Shown piece by piece: positions 7,870 to 16,458 of a stretch of DNA of 47,529 nt. Positions within the stretch are counted from its first letter, which is position 1. Each line of letters starts with the position of its first letter. The position numbers and the translations under genes are program-made. Below the pieces are notes generated by a model. The model saw nothing but the letters and a program-made list of their open reading frames with translations. It did not search any database and had not been told where the DNA came from. Source of the DNA: Peptococcaceae bacterium (GTDB lineage: Bacteria; Bacillota; UBA994); the NCBI GenBank assembly GCA_018334055.1, contig JAGXSS010000095.1, forward strand, positions 1 to 47,529, read 5' to 3'.

Positions 7870-8805
7870 CTATCTTTTAAGCATGGTGATGATGTTCTGC
7901 GTTGAATAGAGAGCCATGCGCTCATTGGCCTCCCTCGTGTAGGCCCCCGTGTGGGGAGTCAGAAGAAAATTACTGAGATTAAGCAGTTTTTCCCCCGGTG
8001 TTGGTGGCTCCGCCGAAAAAACGTCGCTGGCGGCGTAAGCGATTCCGCCTGTGGTTAAAGCCTCGTAGAGCGCATCTTCATCCACCAGTTCGCCACGCGA
8101 GGTGTTTATTAAGACCGCGCTCTTCTTCATGAGCCGCAAAGCTACGCGGTTGATGAGGTGCTTGGTGCTGGGGGTGAGGGGCAGGTGCAGGGAGATAACA
8201 TCGGCCCGCGCCAAGAGTGCCTCTAAGTTGTCCACAAGCCCTGCTTGATGTTTTTCTAAGAAGGCCACGTCGTCAAAGTAGGGGTCAAAAATGTGTACCT
8301 TCATGAGCAAGCCCCGCGCGCGCTTGGCCACCTCGCGACCTATCTGGCCGGCACCGATTAGCCCCATGGTCTTTCCCGTAAGTTCCATACCCATGATTCT
8401 CTCCCAGCGCCCTGCCTTGACCGTAGCACCCTGTGCCCCCACATGACGGGCGGCCTCAAACATGAGGGCTATGGTCAGCTCGGCCACTGAGATATTGTTG
8501 CTGCCTAGCGCATTCTTCACCTGGATATTGCGCTTGGCCGCGGCCACGAGGTCGATGTTGTCTAACCCCACCCCGTATTTGGAGATGGCCCTTAAGTCGC
8601 GACAATCTGCTATTACCCGCTCCGACAGGGGGTCGAGGCCGACAATGATGCCGGCAACACCCTCACCCGCGAGACTAATCAGCTCCTCCTCGGACAAGGT
8701 GCGCCCGGTGTTGTTTTCGATCGCCTGAAGCCCCGCGCTGGCGAGCAAAGGGTAGGCCAGTTCCCGATAGTTCTTAAATGACTTGGGGGTGATTAACACT
8801 TTCAC
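7870..8805 (-). CDS. D-2-hydroxyacid dehydrogenase (phosphoglycerate dehydrogenase-like)
   Basis: A 311-residue NAD-dependent dehydrogenase with the usual two-domain form. The nucleotide loop is GLIGAGQIGREVAKRA near residue 150. The catalytic Arg is in INTSRGELVDE, the Glu in DVFSAEPP and the His in LTPHTGAYT. There is no C-terminal ACT domain, so this is not the regulated serine-pathway enzyme. In a sugar-acid operon it more likely interconverts a 2-keto acid and its 2-hydroxy acid (for example 2-keto-gluconate reduction), but the substrate is inferred only from neighbours. Confidence 0.85.
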   Translation of the reverse strand: MKVLITPKSFKNYRELAYPLLASAGLQAIENNTGRTLSEEELISLAGEGVAGIIVGLDPLSERVIADCRDLRAISKYGVGLDNIDLVAAAKRNIQVKNALGSNNISVAELTIALMFEAARHVGAQGATVKAGRWERIMGMELTGKTMGLIGAGQIGREVAKRARGLLMKVHIFDPYFDDVAFLEKHQAGLVDNLEALLARADVISLHLPLTPSTKHLINRVALRLMKKSAVLINTSRGELVDEDALYEALTTGGIAYAASDVFSAEPPTPGEKLLNLSNFLLTPHTGAYTREANERMALYSTQNIITMLKR

Positions 8806-8843
8806 CTAGCATCATCCTCCTACTGCCGCCCGCGACCGCAAAT

Positions 8844-10286
8844 TTACTGATTATAGTGCTTCAGATATCTCTGAAAGCGCTGCGTGTAGAAATCTTTCAG
8901 GGCATAGTCCGGCTCATAACTCATTTCTATTTGCGGCGGTATCTTTTTCACTGTGTCCAGGACGCCCGCGCCTTTGAGCCCCATGTAGGCAGTGCCAAGG
9001 AGAGAAGCGTGCATCTGCCCATTGGTGTGCACCGGCAAGCCAAAAATAGAAGCGGCCATGGAGAGCCAGAGCTGCGACTCCTCTATACCCCCCGATATAC
9101 TGATAAACTTTGGCGTCCGGCCAACGATGGGGATGGTAATTTCATAACACTGGCGGAGGTTAAAGAGCACCCCCTCGAGGACAGAGTAATAGAGAGCGTA
9201 AACATCATGATTTAGGCGCAAGTCGCAAAACATTGCGCTCTTGGTATCGTCCCAACCCGGGCATCTCTCCCCGACCAAAAAAGGCAGGAATATCGGTGCA
9301 TCACCTTGCCGGAGAAAGTTGCGCGCCCCCTCCTCGAGCTCCTTGAGCGAGAGGCCGTTGCTCGTGCCGAGTATCTTCTTGCCAATCCACGCCACACAGT
9401 TGCCGGCGCCGGCGGTGGCACTGCCCGCCACCCACATATTTTCGACCCCCACATAACACCATGTGGCGGGATAATTTGCCAGTATGGGGCTATCGGTGGC
9501 TATACGCATAGCCGCACTCGTCCCAATGGAAAGAGTCATGAGGTCTTCGCCAAAACCCCCCGCGGCCACATGGTTCATGCAGCCATCGGCCCCGGTTATG
9601 AGCACCGGCGTGCCTGCCGGAATGCCCAGTACGGCGGCGGCCTCCGGTGTTAAAGGTGCTGTATATTCTGAGTTCACTAACCTAGGAAGCATTTGTTCAC
9701 TGACACCTGCCAGATGAAGCACTTCGTTGTCCCAGGAGAGGGAGTGCAAATTGAGAAAGCCGCTGGCGGAAGCCGTACTATAGGAGACAGCCAACTCGGC
9801 CGTCAATGTGTAGAATAGATAGTCCGGCATGGAGGCGATGTAGGCGACACCTGCCGTGTTGCCCGTTTCTCGCTCGTGAATGTACTTCCAGAGAGTGTAG
9901 GTAATATGGATAGGACAACCGGTTCGCTGATATAAGAAGTTGTAGAGAATCTGGTCGCGGCGGTACTTTTCGGTTGTCGGCGAGGCCTTGGTATCTGCCC
10001 AGGTGCTCAGCCTTCCCACCGCTTGTTTTTTGTGGTCAAGCATCAAGAGCGAATGACTCCAGATGCTGCAGGTGGCGACCATATCGACCTCGGTAATCCC
10101 CTTTTGCTCTAGTAGCTCCCGCCCCACCTGCAGCGTTTCCCACATCAACTGGTCGGCATCGTAGGTTATGGTATCGCCGGCGTCACTAGAGTAATTCTTG
10201 GGCAAAATGCCGATGATACCGGCGGCGTCATCGTACAACAAGGCCTTGGCAGATGCGGTGGAGGCTTCTAAAACTAACAACAGCAT
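8844..10286 (-). CDS. FGGY family carbohydrate kinase (gluconokinase/xylulokinase-like)
   Basis: A 480-residue two-domain sugar kinase of the FGGY group. It has an N-terminal beta-rich phosphate-1 region (LVLEASTASAKALLYD), the GADGCMNH segment, the SIGTSAAMR phosphate-2 loop, and the SISGGIEESQLW adenosine-binding motif near residue 393. The usual Asp-Gly-Thr of the first loop is replaced by Glu-Ala-Ser-Thr, which is common in gluconokinase-like members. With the aldolase downstream it probably phosphorylates a sugar acid such as gluconate, which is an inference from context. Confidence 0.85.
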   Translation of the reverse strand: MLLLVLEASTASAKALLYDDAAGIIGILPKNYSSDAGDTITYDADQLMWETLQVGRELLEQKGITEVDMVATCSIWSHSLLMLDHKKQAVGRLSTWADTKASPTTEKYRRDQILYNFLYQRTGCPIHITYTLWKYIHERETGNTAGVAYIASMPDYLFYTLTAELAVSYSTASASGFLNLHSLSWDNEVLHLAGVSEQMLPRLVNSEYTAPLTPEAAAVLGIPAGTPVLITGADGCMNHVAAGGFGEDLMTLSIGTSAAMRIATDSPILANYPATWCYVGVENMWVAGSATAGAGNCVAWIGKKILGTSNGLSLKELEEGARNFLRQGDAPIFLPFLVGERCPGWDDTKSAMFCDLRLNHDVYALYYSVLEGVLFNLRQCYEITIPIVGRTPKFISISGGIEESQLWLSMAASIFGLPVHTNGQMHASLLGTAYMGLKGAGVLDTVKKIPPQIEMSYEPDYALKDFYTQRFQRYLKHYNQ

Positions 10287-10304
10287 CTCTCAATCCCCTT
10301 TACC

Positions 10305-11582
10305 CTAATTGTTAAACTTAGACCTAGTGGCCCAGAGACCAATGGCGGGGTTACTGATGTAGAAGATTTCCTCTCCATTCACCAAGTTCAGGCCTTCGCG
10401 CAAGTTACTCCAGTCATACTTCTTTAGCGCTATGTCCATAGGCAAATAGTCGTACTTTAGCGACCTGACCATGTCCGGAGACATTCTTCCCGGCGCATAG
10501 GTAATCTTAAAGCGGCCCTCACTCGAACCATGGATGAGGTGAGCGGCGACGGAAAGATTATTCGCTAGTTCAGCATCTTCGCTCACTGCCGCTAGCACAT
10601 TTTGCTGCGCCAAGTAGCCAAACTTCTTAATCAGGCGGTCATTCTCTTGGTCCTCACCGCAGCCGGCGAGGGCTGGGGCGATGACAATCAGTTCTCCGCC
10701 ATCGGCGATCGCCATCCGGGTGCGATACACGGCCTTATTGCCTACCCAAGTGGTCTTAAATTTATCAGGGTCAAGATAGACCACCACCTTCGGCAGAGGT
10801 TCATCCAAAAAGGTGATGTTCTGCGCGGCACTTACCTTGGCCATCTCGGCAAAGAGCTCGTCGCCTGTACCTATGGCCAGCGCCTGAACATTGAGCCCGG
10901 CTTCGTCCACCGTCGTCACGGTCAAAACATAGATAATAGGCGCATTAGGCAAGAATTGGTTGGCAGCATAATTGTAGAGTCTCCGCACCGGGTTATCGGC
11001 TCGGCCCATTATTCGCTCCATTCCGTACAGAGCCCCCAAGTAGTGGCTTTGATTGATCATGCTGCTGCCGCCACAGCCCACCACGATGTTCTTCGTGTAG
11101 TTGGCAAACCCGGCCACCTCATGTGGCACCACCTGCCCAACCGAGATCACTAAGTCATATCTCGGGTCAATCACCCTCTTGTTGACGTCAACGGCAATGC
11201 TATTTTGCATCAAGCCGCCGGAGAGGCTCGCGACGTAGCTTGCGGCGACTTCCCCAACATTGACCGCATCCTGTCGCCAGTCATGCACTAAGAACCTATC
11301 TAAGGGGAGGTCGCCGTACATCTTCTTGATTTCGGCGGCCGTCATGGGCGTATGTGTTCCTAAGGCGGGCATGATGTCTACCTCGGCCTTGGGAAACTGC
11401 CGCCACAGCATATTGACAATGGGACCGGCATAGGAACTCGAGCGGGAAATATCCGGCGGCACGATGAGCACTCGGCCGGGCCTATCAAAAGCCTTAAAAT
11501 ATTCTAGTAGTGCGGCCTCGATGGCGGCAGTTGACAAACCCCCGCTTGTGGTCGCCGGCAAATGAATGTTGTTCGGAAACAC
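10305..11582 (-). CDS. LarA-family nickel-dependent racemase/epimerase homologue
   Basis: A 425-residue member of the lactate racemase (LarA, DUF2088) family, which uses a nickel-pincer nucleotide covalently held by a Lys. The sequence keeps DISRSS near residue 44, ALGTHTPMTAAEI (His77), PHEVAGFANYTKN (His154, Lys164) and a His at 180, matching the positions of the metal-binding His residues and the cofactor Lys. LarA homologues isomerise the hydroxyl at C2 of 2-hydroxyacids, and not all act on lactate. Between a mannonate oxidoreductase-type SDR and a sugar kinase this copy is likely a C2 epimerase of an aldonate. No larB, larC or larE cofactor genes are in the window. Confidence 0.85.
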   Translation of the reverse strand: MFPNNIHLPATTSGGLSTAAIEAALLEYFKAFDRPGRVLIVPPDISRSSSYAGPIVNMLWRQFPKAEVDIMPALGTHTPMTAAEIKKMYGDLPLDRFLVHDWRQDAVNVGEVAASYVASLSGGLMQNSIAVDVNKRVIDPRYDLVISVGQVVPHEVAGFANYTKNIVVGCGGSSMINQSHYLGALYGMERIMGRADNPVRRLYNYAANQFLPNAPIIYVLTVTTVDEAGLNVQALAIGTGDELFAEMAKVSAAQNITFLDEPLPKVVVYLDPDKFKTTWVGNKAVYRTRMAIADGGELIVIAPALAGCGEDQENDRLIKKFGYLAQQNVLAAVSEDAELANNLSVAAHLIHGSSEGRFKITYAPGRMSPDMVRSLKYDYLPMDIALKKYDWSNLREGLNLVNGEEIFYISNPAIGLWATRSKFNN

Positions 11583-11588
11583 CGCTCC

Positions 11589-12419
11589 CTACACCCCCGA
11601 GTAGGCCGCAAAGGCCCCGTCGATGGGAATAACCGCGCCATTGACGAAGGAGGCCGCATCGGAGCAGAGAAAGAGCACCGCACCCAAGAGATCGTCCACG
11701 GCCCCATACCTGCCCATGGGGGTAGCCGCCAGCACCTGCTGCCCGCGCGGGGTAGGCTCGCCCGTGTTTATGTCGGTCAAAAGATACCTGTTCTGCTCGG
11801 TGAGCAAAAACCCCGGGGCAATGGCATTGACCCTAATCTCTTTGGAATATTCTTGGTTAAAGTGCACCGCCAGCCAGGCGGTAAGGTTAGAAACGGCAGC
11901 CTTGGCCGCGCTATACGCGATGGTGCGGGTGAGCGGGGTGTAGGCCGCCATGGACGAAATATTAATGATTACTCCTTTTTGTTTCTCCACCATGGCTTTG
12001 CCAAAAACTTGACTGGGAAGGACCGTCCCTAAAAAATTCAAGTCCATCACCATGCGGATATCTTCGGCCGTTAAATCAAAGAAGGTCCGCTCCGCACCGG
12101 TGGTCGCGCGGGGCATATTTCCGCCCGCTCCATTGATGAGGATGTCGACAGTGCCAAATTCATGCAGGATGTGGGAACGAGCCGCCTCTAAAGAGGGCTT
12201 CGCGAGCACATCCACCCCGAGCCCCAGGGCCGAACCGCCCTTCCGCCGGATTTCGGCGGCTACGCCTTCCGCCGCGTCCGCCCTGAGGTCGAGAACTGCT
12301 ACCTTGGCTCCGTTGTCCGCTAGAGATAATGACATCCCGGCACATAGCACTCCCGCTCCACCGGTTACCACCGCTACCTTGCCGCGTAAATCTACTTTGA
12401 GGTCCACCCTAGTTTCCAC
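11589..12419 (-). CDS. uxuB: SDR-type D-mannonate oxidoreductase (fructuronate reductase)
   Basis: A 276-residue short-chain dehydrogenase with TGGAGVLCAG at residues 16-25 and YSAAKAA as the catalytic Tyr/Lys site. It shares distinctive motifs with Bacillus YjmF/UxuB enzymes: LINGAGGN, the FFDL insert, AIAPGFLLTEQNR and the C-terminal AAYSGV. Those enzymes interconvert D-fructuronate and D-mannonate with NAD(H). It is six bases from the LarA homologue, so the two are certainly co-translated. The motif match is strong, although the exact hexonate could differ. Confidence 0.8.
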   Translation of the reverse strand: METRVDLKVDLRGKVAVVTGGAGVLCAGMSLSLADNGAKVAVLDLRADAAEGVAAEIRRKGGSALGLGVDVLAKPSLEAARSHILHEFGTVDILINGAGGNMPRATTGAERTFFDLTAEDIRMVMDLNFLGTVLPSQVFGKAMVEKQKGVIINISSMAAYTPLTRTIAYSAAKAAVSNLTAWLAVHFNQEYSKEIRVNAIAPGFLLTEQNRYLLTDINTGEPTPRGQQVLAATPMGRYGAVDDLLGAVLFLCSDAASFVNGAVIPIDGAFAAYSGV

Positions 12420-12428
12420 CTCTCTCCG

Positions 12429-13106
12429 TCACGCCCGCGCTAAGACGCTTTTGATTTTGACCCGGGCATTTTCTAAGTGCATTTCCACACATTGCCGTAA
12501 CCTTAGTTCGTCCTGGTTGACCATGGCCCCATATATTTCTTCATGCTCCTTGACCCCGGCAATGGTTTCTTCTTTATCTTGGCGACCATAGATATAGTAG
12601 GCATAAGCATGGGTGCCGAGATTGTCGTAAACCTGCGCGGCGCGCTTGTTGCCGGAGCAACCGAGAAACATGCGATGGAATTCGTAGTCAAGGGAGTACA
12701 CTTGAAAATAATCGTTAATATCAAGCCCATGCTGAACCAGCAATTTATGCTCATCGAGATTCTCCACGAATTGGCGCTGCACAATGGGGTCCTGCTTAAA
12801 ATTATGCAAAATATTTCTGGTATAGTATGTCTCGATCATTTTTCGCATGTCTAGCAATTCATCTATGTCGGCGAAATTGATGCTTTTTACATTGACGCCC
12901 CGCCGTGGGGTGCTCTCAATGAGCCCTTCGGTAATCAACCTGTTTAACGCCAGCTTAATGGGGGTATCGCTGATGCCATAACGCTCATGCAATTCTCTCG
13001 TGATGAGCTTCTGCCCCGGCAAAAAGGCTCTTTCGGTAATATCGCGCTTTAGTGCCTTGTAGGCAACATCGACTAAGGTATGGTTTTGGTAGTGTTTCGT
13101 GTCCAT
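12429..13106 (-). CDS. GntR family transcriptional regulator (FCD type)
   Basis: A 225-residue repressor-type regulator. The N-terminal winged helix (AYKALKRDITERAFLPGQ, then ELHERYGISDTPIKLALNRL) is the GntR signature. The C-terminal all-helical FCD domain has the metal-binding pattern of Asp, His (YEFHRMF), His (KEHEEI) and His (EMHLENAR). FCD regulators of this kind control sugar-acid operons and are released by the substrate or an intermediate. It is the first gene of the operon, nine bases before the uxuB-like gene, and probably controls its own promoter, which holds an 18-bp palindrome. Confidence 0.9.
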   Translation of the reverse strand: MDTKHYQNHTLVDVAYKALKRDITERAFLPGQKLITRELHERYGISDTPIKLALNRLITEGLIESTPRRGVNVKSINFADIDELLDMRKMIETYYTRNILHNFKQDPIVQRQFVENLDEHKLLVQHGLDINDYFQVYSLDYEFHRMFLGCSGNKRAAQVYDNLGTHAYAYYIYGRQDKEETIAGVKEHEEIYGAMVNQDELRLRQCVEMHLENARVKIKSVLARA

Positions 13107-13139
13107 AAGAACTGCATCCCCTGTCTTGTACTTATTTTG

Positions 13140-13157
13140 GATTTTAAATTTAAAATC
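13140..13157. promoter_or_regulatory. 18-bp AT-rich palindrome upstream of the gntR-led operon
   Basis: GATTTTAAATTTAAAATC is perfectly self-complementary with no spacer and lies 34 bases upstream of the regulator start. Its place suggests the operator of the FCD regulator encoded next to it, or an AT-rich promoter element. It is not the TNGTNNNACNA core seen in many GntR/FCD sites, so the link to this regulator is inference. Confidence 0.45.
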
Positions 13158-13226
13158 TTTTAAGTATGTTTTCTTTGTTCTTTACACAACTCCTGCTTTT
13201 CGTAAAAATATTTTTTGGCAGCAAAA

Positions 13227-13253
13227 GGCCCCCTCCGCTCGGCAGAGGGGGCC
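13227..13253 (-). terminator. Intrinsic terminator of the RND pump operon
   Basis: A 9-bp GC-rich perfect stem, GGCCCCCTC with GAGGGGGCC, closes a 9-base loop. On the minus strand it is followed by TTTTG. It lies 22 bases after the stop of the RND gene and just before the promoter region of the next operon. Confidence 0.75.
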
Positions 13254-13275
13254 TCCGAATTTTAGTTCACTCCGC

Positions 13276-16200
13276 TCAGTTCACTCCCGCAGATTCTTCG
13301 CTATCACCCCGCAGCGGCTCGCGTCGCCGCAAGGTCACCAGGTCATAGGCAATGGGGATGATGTAGAGGGTCAACAGGGTCGACACCGCCAGACCACCGA
13401 TAACCGCTATCGCCATCGGACGCTGCATTTCAGCCCCGGAGCCAGAGGACACGGCCATGGGAACAAGTGCCAAAATGGTGGTGAGTGCGGTCATGAGGAT
13501 GGGTCGCAGCCTAGTTCCCGCTGCCTCGATGAGGGCCTCGTGGACGCTCTGCCCGCGCGCCCGCACCTGATTAACGTAGTCCACCAACACAATGGCGTTG
13601 TTGACCACTATGCCCGCCAGGATAATTATACCCATAATGGAAGGCACGCTGAAAGTCTGACCGGTGAAGAACAAGGCATAGAGCACGCCGATGACCGCGA
13701 GCGGCATGCTGAACATGATGATAAAAGGATAGAGCAAGGACTCAAACTGAGCCGCCATGACCATGTAGACGAGGAGAATGGCGAGTATTAAGGCCATAGT
13801 CAGGCCGGAGAAGGCCTCTTCCATCTCAATCAAGTTGCCGGCCATCGCGACGCTGTAATCGGCAGGCAAGACAAAGTTGTCGAGCTCGGCTTGGATGTCC
13901 TCACTGACACTTTGCAAATCCCGTCCGGCAACAGTGCCCGTAATCGCGACATAGCGCTGATTAGAGCGGCGCGTTATAGCGGCCGGACCAACCGCCTGCT
14001 CTATTGTCGCCACTTGGCCAAGCCTGACCACCTGTCCCCGCGGTGCGGCCACCATGAGGTTCTCGAGGTCGGCCACGCTTTGGCGAGCCGTCGCGGCCAG
14101 ACGTACCTGCACGTCTATCTCGCGGCCATCCCTAGAAATGCGCGAGACTGTTTCGCCTTGGAAGGCGGTGCGCACCACTGAGGCAATGCTCGCGGTCGAC
14201 AGCCCCAGGCGGGCGGCCTCTTCGCGGTCAACCCGCACCAAAAGCTCGTTGGCACCACCTTGCATATTGTCGGTGACGTCGCTGACACCTTCAATGGTAG
14301 CCATGAGTTCCTTCAGTTGCTCGCTGTACTTTTGCAGTCCCTCCAGGCTTCGCCCCGCCAGATGTAGTTCGACCGAATCGCCGCCCATGCCCATAGCGCC
14401 CCCGCCCATGCCGCCGGCACTAGATGCCAAGATTGTGGCACCGACAAAGTCTTGGTACTTGGCATTTAACTCCGCCGCCAAATCAGCGCCGCCATGCCCG
14501 GGCCTTAAGACCACGGTGAAGACCGCGCGATTGGCTGCTCCCATAGGGCCGCCCATGACTACGCCGCGACCACCTCCGGTTCTGCCTATTGCCACCGAAA
14601 CAGCTTCTATCTCCGACCGGGTGAGTAAATATTCCTCCACCTGAACGGCCACAGCGTCGGTTTCCGCAAGCGCGCTACCCTCAGGCAAAGTAGCTGTCAG
14701 GCTAAGTTCGCCCTGGTTCATGGTGGGTATAAACTCGCCCCCGATACTCCCAAAGGTCAGCAAGCTCCCCGCGAGCAAGGCCACGGTAACCCCCAATACC
14801 ACCAGCTTTTTGTTTAGCGCCCAGGCAAGAGTGCGCTGGTAAAGGGTTTGTTGTTTGCTAGACGCCTTGACCACGCGCCGCTTGTTCTTCAAAATGGTGG
14901 CCGACAACATGGGCACCACGATGAGCGCGACGGCCAAACTGGCCAAGAGCGAAAAACTGACTGTCAGCGCCAGCTCCCTAAACATCATCCCAGCCAGGCC
15001 ACCCACGAAGGCAATGGGCAAAAACACCGCAACCGTGGTGAGGGTGGAGGCGGTGATGGCCATGGCCACTTCCTCTGTGCCGAGACGTGCGGCGGTAAGG
15101 CGGTCGGCACCCTCCTCCTGGTGACGAAAAATGTTCTCCAAGACCACGATGGAATTGTCCACCAACATGCCTATGCCCAAAGCCAGGCCCATGAGGGTCA
15201 TCATGTTCAAGGTGAGTCCGCCGAAATACACCAAGGCAAAGGTGGCGACCACGGAAATAGGCACCGACAGGGCGATGACAATGGTGGTGGTAAGGCTCTT
15301 CAAGAACACCAACAAGACCAGCACCGCCAAAAAGCCTCCGTAGATGGCACTGCGGCCCACCGCACCGATGGCCTGCTCGATGAAGCGGCTCTGGTCTTGG
15401 GTGGCGACAATCTGGAGGTCGGGGAAGTCCGCCCTAATGGCGTCAAGCTCGGCCTTGACCAGATTGGCAACGAGGACTGTGTTGGCGTCAGACTGCTTTT
15501 GCAGGCGAAGCGACACGCTGGGCAGTTTGTTTAGGCGCGAAAGAGATTGGGAGAGTGTGTTAACCTCCTCCACCTGACCGACATCCCTAAGCAATACCGG
15601 CTCGCTTATGGGAACAATGGGCAATTGAGGCATGGCCCCGAGGCGTGTTGGGGTCGTCGGCAAAGCCGTCGGCAAAATACGCATGCCCACAACTAAATTT
15701 TCGATTTCGCTGACGGAGGTGAGCTGCCCGACGCTGCGGATGAGGTATTCCTCCCCATCCACCATGAGCGTACCCCCCGGCAGGTTAAGGCTGGCGGTAC
15801 GCAGGGTGCCCGTGACCTGGGGCAAAGCGATGCCATATTCCTCTAGTTTCGTCGGGTCGAGACTGACAGAAATGGCCAGCTGATGCCCACCGCTGACATT
15901 AATCGAGGCAACACCCTCGATGCGCTCGAGCCTCGAGGCTAGGGTGAAGTCCACGAGATCGCGCAGTTGTGCTGACGAAAGGGTGCCTGAGCCGATGTCT
16001 AGTGCCATGACCGGCATGAGCGAAGGGTCGAACTTAATGACCGTGGGTGCGCCGACTTCGGCCGGCAGCATCCGCCTAACCATGTCTATTTTTTCGCGCA
16101 TCTCTAAGGCGGCAAAGTCCATATTCGTGCCCCAGTTGAAGGCCAACAAAATGACGGTCTGGCCTTCCGAGGAGGTAGAGGATACTTCGCGGATATTGCT

Positions 16201-16422
16201 CACCGTGGCAAGAGTGGCTTCTAAGGGCCTTGTCACCAAGGTCTCGATCTCTTGCGGGGCGGCCCCGGGCAACGAGGCTATCACCGCCGCCATGGGGAAT
16301 TGCATATTCGGCAGCAGATCCACCGGTGTACGGGTGTAGGACATCCCCCCGATGACCAAGGTCACCAAGACGAGCATAAGAACGGTTATTCTTTTAGTTG
16401 TAGCAAAACGAGCGATTGACAA
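13276..16422 (-). CDS. RND family efflux pump permease (SwrC/AcrB-like)
   Basis: A 1048-residue inner membrane pump with the two-half RND plan. One N-terminal span (residues 12-30) is followed by a large extracellular loop with the PxxTPVDLLP-like start, a block of spans carrying GLALGIGMLVDNSIVVLEN, then a second loop and a second block with GIIILAGIVVNNAIVLVDY. The charged residues of the proton relay are present (Asp in MLVDNS). The second loop has a glycine-rich patch. The start is TTG behind AAGGAGG. No membrane-fusion or outer-membrane partner gene is present, as expected in Gram-positive bacteria. It follows the two-component genes, which likely induce it. Confidence 0.93.
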   Translation of the reverse strand: MSIARFATTKRITVLMLVLVTLVIGGMSYTRTPVDLLPNMQFPMAAVIASLPGAAPQEIETLVTRPLEATLATVSNIREVSSTSSEGQTVILLAFNWGTNMDFAALEMREKIDMVRRMLPAEVGAPTVIKFDPSLMPVMALDIGSGTLSSAQLRDLVDFTLASRLERIEGVASINVSGGHQLAISVSLDPTKLEEYGIALPQVTGTLRTASLNLPGGTLMVDGEEYLIRSVGQLTSVSEIENLVVGMRILPTALPTTPTRLGAMPQLPIVPISEPVLLRDVGQVEEVNTLSQSLSRLNKLPSVSLRLQKQSDANTVLVANLVKAELDAIRADFPDLQIVATQDQSRFIEQAIGAVGRSAIYGGFLAVLVLLVFLKSLTTTIVIALSVPISVVATFALVYFGGLTLNMMTLMGLALGIGMLVDNSIVVLENIFRHQEEGADRLTAARLGTEEVAMAITASTLTTVAVFLPIAFVGGLAGMMFRELALTVSFSLLASLAVALIVVPMLSATILKNKRRVVKASSKQQTLYQRTLAWALNKKLVVLGVTVALLAGSLLTFGSIGGEFIPTMNQGELSLTATLPEGSALAETDAVAVQVEEYLLTRSEIEAVSVAIGRTGGGRGVVMGGPMGAANRAVFTVVLRPGHGGADLAAELNAKYQDFVGATILASSAGGMGGGAMGMGGDSVELHLAGRSLEGLQKYSEQLKELMATIEGVSDVTDNMQGGANELLVRVDREEAARLGLSTASIASVVRTAFQGETVSRISRDGREIDVQVRLAATARQSVADLENLMVAAPRGQVVRLGQVATIEQAVGPAAITRRSNQRYVAITGTVAGRDLQSVSEDIQAELDNFVLPADYSVAMAGNLIEMEEAFSGLTMALILAILLVYMVMAAQFESLLYPFIIMFSMPLAVIGVLYALFFTGQTFSVPSIMGIIILAGIVVNNAIVLVDYVNQVRARGQSVHEALIEAAGTRLRPILMTALTTILALVPMAVSSGSGAEMQRPMAIAVIGGLAVSTLLTLYIIPIAYDLVTLRRREPLRGDSEESAGVN

Positions 16423-16458
16423 TTGATTTCCTCCTTACATATGACCAAAAATGCTATT

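Noticed and set aside
9306-9653. Open frame opposite the FGGY kinase
   Set aside because: No start signal and no recognisable fold; the kinase frame carries the conserved motifs.
14848-15534. Long open frame on the plus strand opposite the RND gene
   Set aside because: It is antisense to highly conserved RND helices and rich in His/Gln; a shadow of biased codon use.
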